From Podocnemis expansa (lineage: Eukaryota; Chordata; Testudines; Podocnemididae): DNA of 64,000 nucleotides. Location of the stretch: contig ML682067.1 of the NCBI GenBank assembly GCA_007922195.1, positions 9,980,112-10,044,111 of the forward strand. The letters are read 5' to 3'. Below are positions 20,395 to 31,753 of the stretch, one piece after another; positions within the stretch are counted from its first letter, which is position 1; each line of letters begins with the position of its first letter. The notes beneath the pieces are model-generated. The model saw nothing but the letters and a program-made list of their open reading frames with translations, was not told the origin of the DNA and did no database searches. The position numbers and the translations under genes are program-made.

Positions 20395-20929
20395 ATTTAA
20401 AGCACATTCAAAAATCAAATACAACACAGTTTGAATAAATGGCACTGATACTTTCAATAGCATTTAGTTAATAGTTAAAGTATGTTTTTATTTTTTCACA
20501 AAATGTAAAAAATAAAGCTTCTTTGTAAAAACACAGATTACATTTTCTGATGGCAAATGGATTTCTAGGACTGCTGCTGATAAGCACTCTTAAAGTCAGT
20601 TAATTTTAGTGGTTAAAGTAGTAGCCTGCTATTTGCTCACGGGAATCATAGTATTATAATTTTTAATAACTGCATTGAGCTTCATCCAGAGCTAGCTTGT
20701 TACTTGCGACCTAACTGCGGGTTTGAATATTACCAGATATTCACTGCCAATACAGCCCCTCCAACCTTGAACAAATACTCATCAGTAACTACATACCATG
20801 CAACAGGAACCTAGCTCTGCAACAAACCTAGCTTCCAACTCTGCCTGCATACCCACTCAAGTGACACCATCATAGGACCTAACCAAATCAGCCACTCATC
20901 AGGGCTCCTTCACCTGCATATCCACCAAT

Positions 20930-21202
20930 GTGATACATGCCATCATAAGCCAACAATGCCCCTCTGCCTTATACATTGGCCTAACTGGACTATATCTGCA
21001 TAAAAGAATAAATGGACACACATCAGACATCAAGAATGGTAACATTCAAAAACCAGTAGCGGAATACTTCAATCTCCCTGGACATTCTTTAACAGACATG
21101 AAAGTTACAGTACTTCAGCAAAAAGACTTCCAAACCGGGCTTGAACATGAAACTGCAGAGCTTGAATTCCTACGCAACTTTGACACCATCACCTGGGTCT
21201 GA
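20930..21202 (+). pseudogene. GIY-YIG endonuclease domain of a Penelope-like element
   Basis: Ninety codons are open. Visible are ALYIGLTGLYLHKRINGH (the YIG half of GIY-YIG with the following R-N-H block), a VAEYFNLPGHS motif, and an EFLR end typical of the family C-terminus. In Penelope-like elements this domain nicks the target for reverse transcription. The first GIY half is altered, and the upstream frame is interrupted. It is a relic, judging from the truncation. Confidence 0.85.
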
Positions 21203-21404
21203 ATAGAGACTTAGAATGTCTTACTCATTATATCAATGAATTTGCTCTCTCTTAACATTAACACCTTCTCATCTATTGTTCTTTAAAGGCCACATGGACA
21301 CTATTTGAATCAAAATAACTTGTATAATTTGCTAAAACAAACTAAAAAACTAGTATGTGACTCAGTCTTCTCTGCATGTAACATACTGCAGTTACCATTT
21401 TGTG

Positions 21405-21443
21405 CATCTGATGAAGTCGGATTATACCCATGAAAGCTCATGC
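21405..21443 (+). ncRNA. Degenerate hammerhead ribozyme-type core in Penelope tail
   Basis: CTGATGA is followed by a short hairpin (CGGATTATACCC) and GAAAGCTCATGC, the order of a minimal hammerhead: CUGAUGA, stem II, GAAA, a short stem III. The base expected to pair with the A after GAA (U16.1 in hammerhead numbering) is A here, so this copy is probably inactive. Confidence 0.6.
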
Positions 21444-21540
21444 AAAAAATAAATTTGTTAGTATTTAAAAGTGCCACAGGACTCCTTGTTTGTTTTGCCG
21501 AACAAGGCTCACATGACTACCCTTCTGGGACTTGTCAGTA

Positions 21541-22384
21541 TATGTTTGGGGAATCTCTTAATAAATGACCATGTGCAGCTTGTCTTTACTGGCCAGCAAC
21601 CTTTTTCTTTTATTATAATATGTATGGCAGTAATCTTGAAATTTGCAAGTCTTACTCTGCAGCAGATTCTGTGTGCATCTTAAGCTGTTTGATTACTTGA
21701 AGGAAAAATCAATTTACCTAATGATATACAACTGGGAGAAAGATGTCTGCAGTTGTAAGGTCTGGGGCCTTTTCCTGCGGTAAGAAGCAGCAGACATGAG
21801 CTAAGAAGCAGTGACATCCTCACATTCCATCTAAATTTCATAAAAACAAGGTAATATCAGACCATTAAGAAGGTACTCCTGTCCTAACATTACTCACCAT
21901 CACCAGATAAAGAAGCCAATCTTAACATAACATTCTGTCTGTCAAGGAATCACTTGTCAACAGCTGTAATTGTGAAATCCATGCTTCATTATTGTTTTTG
22001 TCTTTATGCCTTTCTGATTCTTTGATTGTTTCTGTCTGTTGCATAATTAATTTTGCAAGAGTTAAATCAACGAAGAGTGGTGAAGTATGGTTGGTTAAAG
22101 AATTGTTTCATATTGGGCTAGATTTGGTGAAAATTACTGTTTTGTAGTATGTTAGTTTAAAATGATTAAGGAACATCTAAGCAGGACGTAAGTTTAACTA
22201 TATAAACTGGGATCTAGAAGGAAATTCTTTGGAACCTAACTCCAGGACACAGGCCAAGATCAGAGCTGTCAGAGCTTAACACCGTCAGTTATATTGTGCA
22301 GAAGCTAGGGCCTCAGGTGTCCTGATCCTGGCTTGACAGTAGAAGCAGTTTGCCTTACTGGAAATAGCGAGCATTGTATGCTTA
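21541..22384. other. Noncoding DNA between two Penelope-like elements
   Basis: No gene or named repeat is seen. Confidence 0.4.
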
Positions 22385-22597
22385 GCTTGTGTATTTGTTT
22401 GTTTCAAAGAGGCACCCATGGTAGTCTAGTGAAGCAAAAAAAGCAAGGAGTCTTGTGGCACAAAGGCCAAAATCATGGACAAACAACATCCCTTCCACCA
22501 TAATCTCAGCCATGCAGAACACAATGCCATCCACAGCCTCAGAAACAATTCTGACATTTATCATTAAGGAGGCTGACAAGGAAGTGCAGTTGTCATC

Positions 22598-23301
22598 ATG
22601 GATAAACTGGATTACGACCAGGAGCCTTATAAACAAATCTCCAACACAACATTCTACAAACCTCTTCTCTCTGACCCCACTGAAGAATACCATAAGGAAT
22701 TACAACACCTACTCAAGAAACTACCTAAGGTAGCACAGGAACAAATAAAGACAGAAACACCACCAGAACCCCAACCAGGAATATTCTATCTACTACTAAA
22801 ATCCATAAAAAAGGAAACCCTGGATGCCCCATCATCTCTAGCACTGGCACTCTTACAGCACGCTTGTCTGGCTATGTGGACTCCCTCCTCAGATCCTATG
22901 TTGTCAACATCCCTAGCTATCTTTGAGTTACCACGAACTTCCTAAGGAAAATCCAATCCATCAGTCAGCTTCCTGAAAACACCATCCTGGCCACTATGGA
23001 GGTAGAAGCTCTTTATACCAACATCCCACACAAGGATGGATTATGGGGTATTATAAGAACCATCCCATATGATGCCACAGCACAGCTTGTGACTGAACTT
23101 TTTGATTTTGTGCTCACCCACAACCATTTCAGATTTGAGGATAATTTATACCTCCAAGTCAGTGGCACTGCTATGGTTACTCACATGGCCCCACAATATG
23201 CCAACATTTTTATGGGTGACTTAGAACAACAGTTCCTCAAGTCTCATCCCAAAGCACCTCTCCTATACTTACGCTACATAGATAACATCTTCATCTTCTG
23301 A
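22598..23301 (+). pseudogene. Reverse transcriptase of a Penelope-like element, broken
   Basis: The frame runs from MDKLDYDQEP through a stop near 22,943 into a second open piece. That piece has EALYTNIPHKDG, QVSGTAMVTHMAPQYANIFM and LLYLRYIDNIFIF. These are the family motifs for the palm, including the catalytic Y-x-D-D, here YIDN: the second aspartate is lost. A TGA follows directly after the motif. Related frames continue with stops toward 24,000. Confidence 0.88.
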
Positions 23302-24027
23302 AACCATGGCAGGGATAGTCTTTTAAGATTTCCACAGAGATTTCAAAAATTTCCACTCCACAATCAAATTGAGCCTGGAACACTCCACATAGGAGATCCA
23401 CTTTCTGGACACTACAGTACAAATTAGGGATGGATACATCAACACCACTCTATACTGAAAACCTACTGATCGGTATAGTTATCTACATCCCTCGAGCTTC
23501 CATCCTAAACACACCACACGATCCATTGTCTACAGCCAAGCCCTAAGATATAACTGCATTTGCTCTGATCCCTCAGACAGAGACAGACATCTTCAGGATG
23601 TCTATCAAGCTTTCTTAAAAGTACAGTACCCACCTGGAGCAGTAAAGAAACAGATTGACAGAGCCAGACGAGGACCCCACAGTCAACTACTACAGGAAAG
23701 GCCCAAAAAAGAAAACAATAGAACGCCACTGGTCACCACATTCAACTCTCAAGTTAGACCTCCACAACAGATCATTAAGGACCTCCAGCCTGTTTTAAAA
23801 GATGACCCCTCACTCTCTCTAGCCTTGGGAGATAGACCTCCCCTCACCTACAGACAACCCCCGAACTGTAAACAGATGCTCACCAGCAACTACACACTTA
23901 ACAGAAACATTAAAGCAGGTACACAACCCTGCAACAAACCATGCTGCTAACTTTGTCCACATATCTGCACAAAAGACACCATCACAGAGCCTAATCAAGC
24001 CAGCTACTCCATCAAAGGGCCACTAAT

Positions 24028-24350
24028 GTGATTTATGCCATCATGTGCCGGAAATGCCCGCACACCTTATACATTGGACAAACAGGACAGTCCCTGCACA
24101 GAAGAATAAATGGGCACAAGACTTACATCAGAAATCACAACACAAAAAACCCCCCAAAAACCCAGTTGCTGAGCACTTCTGTCTTCCTAATCACTCCATT
24201 GATGATTTGTTAATGATGGTCCTCAAGAAAATCAGTGGGACATCAAGACCTCAAAGAGAAACAGCTGAAATTGAACTAATATGCAAATTAGAATGTGCTA
24301 AAGCAGGACTTAATCGTGACTATGGATTCTTTTCATGTTATAACACGTAA
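24028..24350 (+). pseudogene. GIY-YIG endonuclease of the second Penelope-like element, frameshifted
   Basis: YAIMCRKCPHTLYIGQTGQS is followed by LHRRINGHKTYIRNH, a good GIY-YIG core. The frame then shifts at an A/C-rich run near 24,150 and continues as VAEHFCLPNHS in the next frame. The 3' end keeps the E-rich ETAEIELICKLE pattern. Confidence 0.85.
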
Positions 24351-24494
24351 TTTGACTTCACCCTCCCTCTATGTACTGTTTCCTAGAGTTTGAATCCAAA
24401 TGTTCTGATTTGCTGTTGCAGTATGACCTGATCCCATGTCTTACAGTCCCCTGCATTTATTTTCATCCCATTCTGTAAGTTCCCTCTCTTCAAA

Positions 24495-24535
24495 GCGTCT
24501 GACGAAGTGGGATTTTCTCCCGTGAAAGCGCATGC
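24495..24535 (+). ncRNA. Hammerhead ribozyme-type core in Penelope tail
   Basis: CTGACGA, then a 6-bp stem with loop (GTGGGATTTTCTCCCGT), then GAAAGCGCATGC. Stem II is intact if two G-U pairs are allowed. The position expected to be U after stem III reads T here, so this copy is closer to a working hammerhead than the one at 21.4 kb. Confidence 0.6.
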
Positions 24536-24776
24536 TTTTTTTGTATTTGTTTGGTAACTGTTAGTAATCAGAGGTTAAGGGGGGTACTGTGTAAGGCGCT
24601 TTCACTGATAAAAGGCCCTGCAAACCCACAGAAGAATATGCCCCGAGCCCTAGTACTGAATAATGGTAGGTGTTTTTCACCTGGAACTCGAGGAACTGGG
24701 AAGAGTTGGAGGGGTTCCTAAATTAACTGGGTTATGCCTTTAGCCCATGGAGGAGTGAAGGTGGGGCGCCCTACAG

Positions 24777-25051
24777 CAGGGATTTTCAAGCTTTTTGTGT
24801 TATGACACAGTTGGCACTGTGCAACCATGTGTGATACAATGCCCCCACTGCCAAAGGAACCCCTCCTGCTACTGTAAGAAACCCCCTGCTGCCAAAGAAA
24901 CAAAGTCCCAGTGTGGGAAACTGCTGCCATCAGGACGCTGCCACCATGGGAAGCTGCTGCCTCTCTTCAGCTCCAGGTGGCCTCTGGTGACACAGTTCCG
25001 TGCTCCTTATGATACACTATTGTGTTGCAACACAGTGGGTGAGAACCACTG
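24777..25051 (+). mobile_element. hAT-type non-autonomous element (CAGTGGTTCTCAACC family)
   Basis: Ends are CAGGGATTTTCAAGC and the complement of GTGAGAACCACTG. The target duplication CCCTACAG / CCCTAGAG matches at 7 of 8. Confidence 0.85.
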
Positions 25052-25929
25052 CCCTAGAGTAAGCAAGAAACACAGTGTATTGACTTAGTTTTAAAGGTTC
25101 TCATGAAATGGATGTTTGTTTCAAAATAGACGCAGTGCATAAAGAGATGCTTTTTGGTAAGTCTTTCTGGGCTCTTCAGTGAGAAATTTGGGTGTCCTGC
25201 AAGTCTACTTAATAGCTTTTGTAGTATTGGGATTGCATTGATGATATGCAGAACCAAAGATTAATAGACAAACTAGATTTTTATCACATGATCAAATCCT
25301 AGTCACAAAATACACCTTGTAGGAATAAAGGCTAAACATTGTTAAAGGTGATCTGAGATGGCTTTGCACCATTCTGTACCTGGTTTCAGAGTTTATTTTT
25401 TCTGCAGCCAATCATAAGTACTTTTAATGATTCAGGAAGATACATTTGATGCACTCTGCTGTAAATGTCAGAGAATAATGAACATGAGTTAAATAAAGGA
25501 GATGACAGTGACAGTCTAGGAATCTCCAGTTCTGTAAAGATAGTTATTGTGTTATAAGTACAGGCATAATTATGCAAATTAGGTGGTGTAAAGTTAACAT
25601 GAGAATGATTATATGTTCAGGTTCTAAGCATGCCCAGTATTAGCCTGATGTTTCCAGAAGCCTGACTTATTTGCTTGTGCAGTTAGTAAAGGTGTACTAG
25701 ATGCTGTACAAACATACATGGAAAAATACTGGGTTAAATCCATTTAGGAGTTACTGTCCACTTCAATCCTACCTTTTCTCAAAGTCTCCTGAGGAGGGAA
25801 AACCAGAATCAGAATGAGCTTCAATATTTTTCAACTCCTACTTGCTTTTTGTACATTAACTAGCACAAATATATCTGAATGTCTTTTGGAGGACAGCACT
25901 CCCCCTCCTGGATAGGACCTTAAAGAAGG
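25052..25929. other. Noncoding DNA
   Basis: No gene or named repeat recognised. Confidence 0.4.
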
Positions 25930-26878
25930 TGTTGCTTTACATTTCCCATTTTCCTTCCTCACCCTTCCCACTCTTTCTTCACCTTTTGAGCAGCACTGCA
26001 CCTGACTCGCCTCTTCCATCCATACTGCTGTCATCTACCTTCCATACAACTCCTCCCCATCAGCCTTCCTCTTTGAGTTTGATTGATGTTTCTGTCTCTT
26101 CATAAACACTCACACTCATCTTCAGTAATTTCAGCTTCCATGTTGATGACCCACCCACCCCATCAGGGAGTAGTTCCTCATGCCTCATCACTTGGCCTTT
26201 CCGTCTGTCAGCACTGATGACTTCTCATCTGCTCACAGCCTTCTCCTCCCTGCCCTTTCTTCGCTTTCTTTCATTGATAGAGTTGTTGATTCTCAATGCT
26301 TCAGTGTCCCCTGTCTTTGATTCTTGTGCTTTTCTCCCATCACCAGGTTTACCTAGCCAATACCCGGCCTTGGCTTACCTCTATCTAGCATTCCCTTCTC
26401 TCATTCCTGCTTTCATGCCATGAAACATCTCTGGTGGAAATTACATGATCAGGACAACTTCCTCCACTGCAAAATTGTTCTTTTCTCTTTAATTCCTGTC
26501 ATTTCCATATGTCAACTATATGTCTTGAATTTCACTGAATGTGACACAATTTCAGCCACATTTTCACCACTTTTGACTCACTCCTCAAACCCTTCCCTCT
26601 TTCAGCCTCCAAATCCTTCTCTGATGAGGATCTGACCAATTTGTTCCAAGAAAAAATTGACAGAATATGATGTGACCTACCCCCTTTCCTCAGCTCACCT
26701 TCCTTTCCCCTTTTCCCTCCTACAACTCTCTCCTCCTTCCCATCACGGGCACAGAAATTTCTCACCTGTTCTCATCCTGTAATCAATCCCTCCACTTACA
26801 GAACTGCCCCCATCCCATCGCATTTCCTAATTTCCCTCATGCCTACTTTCATCCTCCACTATACTCTTTTCCTCAAAC
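25930..26878 (+). mobile_element. L2-like LINE, part 1 (endonuclease to reverse transcriptase start)
   Basis: Pyrimidine-rich coding remnant in plus orientation. CTTCAGTAATTTCAGCTTCC followed by ATGTTGATGACCCACC decays from an endonuclease G-D-F-N-h-x-V-D-D-P motif. GATCTGACCAATTTGTTCC and AGAAAAAATTGACAGAAT decay from the F-x-x-K-I-D-x-I motif. The element is interrupted at 26,879 by a hAT. Clade (L2 versus CR1) is judged from the overall text only. Confidence 0.65.
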
Positions 26879-27381
26879 CAGTGGTAGGCAACCCCCAGCA
26901 TGTGTGCCGACAGTGGCACCCGAGCCCATTTAGAGTGGCATGCAACACCCTCTGCAGTACCACAAAAATTGCTACTCCGGCACCGAAAGCCACTCTGGGC
27001 AGCTTCCTTTGGGTGCAGCTGGAATGCAGAGGGCCTTCCCCTATGCCTCCATGTGACACAGAAAAAAGCTGCCCAGAGTGGCTCCTCTGTGTAGTGTGAA
27101 GCTCCCCAAAGGAACCACTCCAGGCTTCTTTCTGCAGCATGCCTGGGAACCCCTGAAAGAAGCTGCTTCTTTTTGTGGCATGCCTGGGGACACTGCCAAG
27201 ACAAGCCACTCTGGGCGACTTTTTTCTGTGGCATGCCTGGAAAGCACTCCCACTTGAGCCATGACCACTTCTGTCTTTTCAGGCAGCTGGCACATTTTTT
27301 CAGCAGAGGGGGCCGTCGTCACCAGCTGAGGGTCAGGGAGGAAGGACCGGCACAGGGGTCAGTAGAGGTTGCTGACCGCTG
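26879..27381 (+). mobile_element. hAT-type non-autonomous element inserted in the LINE
   Basis: Ends are CAGTGGTAGGCAACCCC and the complement of GGTTGCTGACCGCTG. The target duplication CCTCAAAC / CCTTAAAC matches at 7 of 8. The open frames inside on both strands are products of its GC-rich interior. Confidence 0.85.
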
Positions 27382-27974
27382 CCTTAAACTCTTTTTCCTG
27401 GCTCTTTCCTCTCATGTATATATGTGCTTTAGTTTCTGTAACTCTCTTCTCCCAGTTCTCATACGTCTCTAAGTGCTTCTTCAAAAGATTTTATCTCCCC
27501 TCCAGTTTTCTGTGATGGTTCCATAGAGTTCTGTCCTTGATTTGCTTCTCTTCTTCCTCTACATTTCATCTGCAGGTAATCTCACCTACTGACACAACTG
27601 TGGTCTCTATAATGCCTCATTGATCTACCTCTCTACCCCACATGTGTCTCCTTCTGTCCCCAAACTAAAATCTTTACCTGTTTCTCTGACATGGAGTTTT
27701 TAGCCGTCAGCTCAAGCTAGGCATAGTTAAAACAGAACTCTTCATCTTCCATCCTTTTTCTTCCCCACATCCTTTCTAGATCTTTGGACATCGCTATCCG
27801 GCCTGTCATTCAGGCCCATAACCAGGCATTTTCCTTGACTTGGACCTCTTTCTAGATTCTCATATCCTAGAGTCTTTTGCTGTATAATAGTTTCTAAGAT
27901 ATGATATTTCCTACCCAACCACACAGCTAGAATTCTCATCTCAGATCTTAATTATTGCAATATCCTTTTCTGAT
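27382..27974 (+). mobile_element. L2-like LINE, part 2 (reverse transcriptase)
   Basis: It continues the LINE after the hAT. GGTTCCATAGAGTTCTGTCC is a decayed GVPQGSVL-type motif. AGCCGTCAGCTCAAGCTAGG and AAAACAGAACTC match the end of the polymerase region (N-x-x-K-T-E-x). TTAATTATTGCAATATCC matches the L-D-Y-C-N motif. Many stops; no function remains. Confidence 0.7.
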
Positions 27975-28892
27975 CAGGGTCAGATTAATGTAGGGGCTAT
28001 AGGAGCTGAAGCCCAGGCAAAGAGGGGGCCCCAAAAATCCAGCCCTGGCCAACTGTCCCTGCTCCCAGGGAGGTACTGCTGGGAACGAATGTAGGAGAGA
28101 ATTTCCTACCCCCTATTCCAGGTAGGTAGCTTCCTAGCAAAACCAGCCAGCTGCTGCAGCAGGAAGCTTGGCTCCAAGTTGCTCCCAGCTGAGCTGACTG
28201 CAATTCCCTCGCACCCCAACCCACCTCCCAAGCTGCTGCCCCTGCCTTCACTTTCAGTGCAGGGAATGCAGCCTGCTCCAGGATCAACTCCTGGGAGCCA
28301 GAGTTGCAAGGGGTCTGGACAGGGAAACATGGATGTGAGGGGCTGAAGTAGGATGAAGGGGGAGGACAGGATGGGAGTGGGGCAGGGGATAGTGGGTGGC
28401 TGGAGGAGAGAAGATGTGATGCAGGGGAGTTATCGGCTGGAGCAGAGGCAAATGCAAGTGGGGAAGATACTGTGAGGCTGGCAGATGTGGGGAGGGGAAG
28501 GGAGAGTGGTGGTAAATGTGAGAGCAGGAACCCCGCTGCTTAGGCTGTCACAGCTCACAGAGCCAGGGTGGTCCTTGAGCCCTGACCTGAGCATAAGCAG
28601 AGACCCACAGAGAGCCTGTTACAGCTGCCTCAGCACCCCCACAGCAGGGGGAGAGTAAGACCTGGGCCCACAGACTCTCCTCAACCCTTTGGGGCACTGC
28701 TGCTGGGGGTGGGAAGAACATACGATATGGGCCTACAGATTCCTCCAATGGTGTGCTGCCACTGATGGCTGAGTGCTGATGCAAGTATGGGCTCCCTTGG
28801 TGCCAGAGACCCCATTCTCTTGCTCCCAGGCTGGCCAGGGGCCATCCAAAATCTCATAGCCCTGGGCCGATAAGGGGGTTAATCTGTCCCTG
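27975..28892 (+). mobile_element. hAT-type non-autonomous element inserted in the LINE
   Basis: Ends are CAGGGTCAGATTAATG and the complement of GGTTAATCTGTCCCTG. The target duplication TTTCTGAT / TTTATGAT matches at 7 of 8. It splits the LINE directly after the L-D-Y-C-N motif. Confidence 0.88.
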
Positions 28893-29690
28893 TTTATGAT
28901 GGAACATCTCAGAAATCGTGCCTGGCTACCCTCTGGTTGCCGGCACTCCGAAATCTGCTATGATGGAGTCTGCCCCAATTCATACCTGGCTTTCTACCCA
29001 GGAATGTAGCAGCTCCGAAACTCAGCCTCTGATGGCTCTGCCTAGGGCTCCCCTTGTGGAAGTTTCCTTCCCTGAGGGGTTCTGGGGAACTTCTCCATGT
29101 GACAAAGACCCAGAATTCATCTGTTAGTCTTTAAGTGCCATAGGACTCCTTGTTTGTTTTACTGAACTAGACTAACATGGCTGCCCCTTTGGAACTTGAA
29201 TCGAGTGAGCACTGTAGAAGTCAGAAGGGTTCATTAGCTCTCATGATCACAGTGCAGAAAGACTTGGCTAATAAATTAACTAGAAGTTACAGCAGCAAGC
29301 CACCGAGGAGTCCACAGAACCATGCTTTGAAGGCCCATTTCTTTAAACCCGCACCATGGCACTGCTCCTTCCTTCCCCAGTCATTGCCAGATTCCTCTCC
29401 TAGCACTTCCCCCATCCTTTGTCTTTTCCCTGGGCTATGTGAACACTGCCCTTGGTCTTGACATGTGTTTGATCTTGGGGAGGAAGGGGTTAACACTCTG
29501 GTCAGTGAGTCCCAGGGGAGCCAATAGGAACAAAGTGCAGGGTTTTGACTTGAAGCAGCAGCCTTGCCTGTACCTGTTTGGTGGCAGCACAGCTCCTGGA
29601 AGGATCAGGAGGAGGCCTGAGGAAGGATCCAGCAACATACTTGCCAAGGATAAGCTCAAGTTTGTAACTGACCAGGCTTGAGTAGAACAG
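28893..29690. other. Unclassified DNA with a Penelope tail
   Basis: The LINE text does not obviously resume after the hAT. A plus-strand Penelope tail (GTTAGTCTTTAAGTGCCATA then GGACTCCTTGTTTG) lies at 29,125-29,205. The rest is unassigned. Confidence 0.45.
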
Positions 29691-30384
29691 GGAATGTTTA
29701 ACTAGACGTGGTCAGGGTATGTCTTTGTTTTGGTTTGTTTTTGAATTTCTCTGTGCTGAGCACATATACTCCCTCCCCTTACCCTGTAATTACCTAAGTT
29801 AAATCCCAGAAAAGCAACTCTCTGTGTTGCTTATCTGTTCTTTTTAATTAAAGATTTTACCCTTTTAAAGTAGGCTCTGGTTCTGTGTCCTAAAAGGCAA
29901 GAGGTTTTGTGTGCATGTGCCTCAGACTGCACAGCCAACTACTAAAGGGGATTCTGTCCCGTTTCCAGATGATATCTCAGCTGGGGTTCAATCATTCTCC
30001 AGAGTGAGAAGTAAAAGTGATTGAGGGTACCTCACAGGAAGGAATTCCCAAGTGTGCCTTCCTGGGTTTTCAGAAGGCTTTTGCATTTGGGTGGTGGCAG
30101 CAATGCCACTCCAAGGCAAGAAAATGGGTAGCCTTGGAGAGTTTTAAGATAAGGCTTTAGGGCCAGTGGGTTTTAAGGCCTGTTGCAGGCCCCCACCTTC
30201 TGCACACTGTTCCCACTGTGTCAAGGCTGTTTCCCCATTCTGGGACTCTGAGCTCATTCACTATCCAGTGGTCCCTGTAATAATTCCACAACCTGGTCCT
30301 ATCACCAGAATACATGAACAGACAAGCAAGGGAGACTGAGGCACAGCACTTAAACCCAGAGAAAATTCCAAGAGTCTCCCCACT
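29691..30384 (+). repeat. Possible LTR-retroelement fragment
   Basis: ATTAAAGATTTTACC gives a polyadenylation-type signal near 29,848. Downstream text such as GGTGGTGGCAGCAATGCC resembles repeated retroelement leader sequence. No coding motif seen. The insertion would account for the gap in the LINE. Confidence 0.3.
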
Positions 30385-31048
30385 TTGTCATACCATTCCT
30401 CTGGCCTTGGTCAATGAAATCTTGCCCCTCATCTCGATTCAGAATCCTGCTGCCATGATCATTCTCTGATCCTGTCACTTTGACAATGCCTTTACTCTTC
30501 TTGAATCCCACCACTGGCTCCTTCTTCCTATTAGATCAAAAAGCTGTTCATCTCCAGTTTCAGGGCCCTTCATGACCTATCCTACCCCTTCCTGTCATCT
30601 CTCTCCTTGGCTTTTTATAATGTTGACTCCCATCCCCAATCAGCCATCAATGTCAGCCTCCATTGCCCACTTGTTACATTTCCAGGTAAACACCTTCATG
30701 CTTTCTCTTGTGCTGCTCCTCACTCTTGGGAGGAACGCACTGTAAACATCTGCAAAGCTGCCTCATTATCCTCCAAAACCCTCCTTAAAACTCTCCTTTG
30801 CTGAGATGCCTACAAAATACTGGTATGCCAAGATCACTACCTATCATGCTGATCAATATTGTCTCAGGTGCTTTGTATTCCCCATCGGTCCACATCATAG
30901 TGTAGTCTCTTGTATTATATTAGATTGCAAGCTGTTCAGGGCAGGTTCTGTCTTTTTTTTTTTTGTTCTGTATTTGTACAGCACCTGGTGCAATGGGGTC
31001 CTGCTCCATTGCCTAGGGCTATGAGGTAGTATTTAATACAAATTATAT
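30385..31048 (+). mobile_element. L2-like LINE, part 3 (3' end)
   Basis: TTCAGGGCCCTTCATGACCT and ACCCTCCTTAAAACTCTCC match the C-terminal part of the reverse transcriptase frame. TTAGATTGCAAGCTGTTCAG, GGGCAGGTTCTGTCT and GTACAGCACCTGGTGCAATG form the 3' untranslated end known from these LINEs. It closes the element that started near 25,930. Confidence 0.7.
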
Positions 31049-31268
31049 AGTTGCCAAGAAGGCTATCACTTAAAAAAAGGCATGCAGTGAGTCACTGAAA
31101 GCAAAATTAACCATACTGGTTAAGTGTAGAATTACTAAATCCAAAAGCCAAAATGCACCTTAAACTTAGGTCTGTTAGCAAGATGACAAGTCTACATTGT
31201 ATGGGTAGGAGTTTCTTCAAGTTCCACATATAAAAGTAATCACTGTTTGGTGAATCTGAATCTGAATG

Positions 31269-31753
31269 TGTATGTCCACACTTACAATTTAATTTGAATT
31301 AATGAGGATTAATTCAAATTAAATTAATGCATGGCTACACTGGCTTTCATTACTTCAAACTAAGCACGACCTTAGTTCGAATTAATGAAAGCTTATGTCT
31401 AAGTTATAAAACCTCACTTAATTTCGAAGTAAGGTTCAATTCAAATTTATTAGTTTGAATTAACCCGGTGTAGCTGTATTAATTCAAATTAACACTTTTT
31501 TACCTTCTTCCTCCCAGTGTGCTTTCCTCTTTCTATATGTTGGGTGTGAGCATGGCCCTTCTTGGGGGCCATCTTGCCACACCTACCATGGTGCCCCGCT
31601 CCTAATTCGAAGTATCAAGTCCTGTCTATGGACATGCTAGTTCGAATTGGGTTTTTAGTGGGGCCATGTTAATTCAAATTAACTTAATTTTAACTAATCA
31701 TTATTAGTTTGAGTCAAGTTAAGTCAAACTAACCTTCTAAGTGTAGACACAGC
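31269..31753. mobile_element. Palindrome-rich non-autonomous DNA transposon
   Basis: Ends are TGTATGTCCACACTTA and the complement of TAAGTGTAGACACAGCC. A 16-base direct repeat (AATCTGAATCTGAATG) flanks it on both sides. The interior is full of TAATTCGAATTA and TTAGTTTGAACTAA-like palindromes. A non-palindromic core (GGGGGCCATCTTGCCACACC...) is shared with the 57,611 copy. Confidence 0.8.

Larger units (their letters stand above)
20690..21540 (+). mobile_element. Penelope-like element, truncated 3' part
   Basis: A 5'-truncated copy with the GIY-YIG endonuclease end of the open frame, a 3' untranslated stretch and a tail with a hammerhead-type core. The tail reads TTTGTTAGTATTTAAAAGTG then CCACAGGACTCCTTG. 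The reverse transcriptase part is missing. Confidence 0.85.
22385..24560 (+). mobile_element. Penelope-like element, near full length but inactivated
   Basis: The order is an inverted piece of the element tail (22,385-22,465), a broken open frame with reverse transcriptase motifs (22,598-23,300), a connector, a GIY-YIG endonuclease (24,028-24,350), a 3' untranslated stretch and a tail with a hammerhead-type core (24,495-24,535). Several stops and frameshifts rule out function. The inverted tail fragment at the 5' end recalls the terminal arrangements known from this class. Confidence 0.85.

Noticed and set aside
20930..24350. Bacterial or phage GIY-YIG homing endonucleases
   Set aside because: The linked reverse transcriptase motifs and tail sequences show eukaryotic Penelope-like elements.
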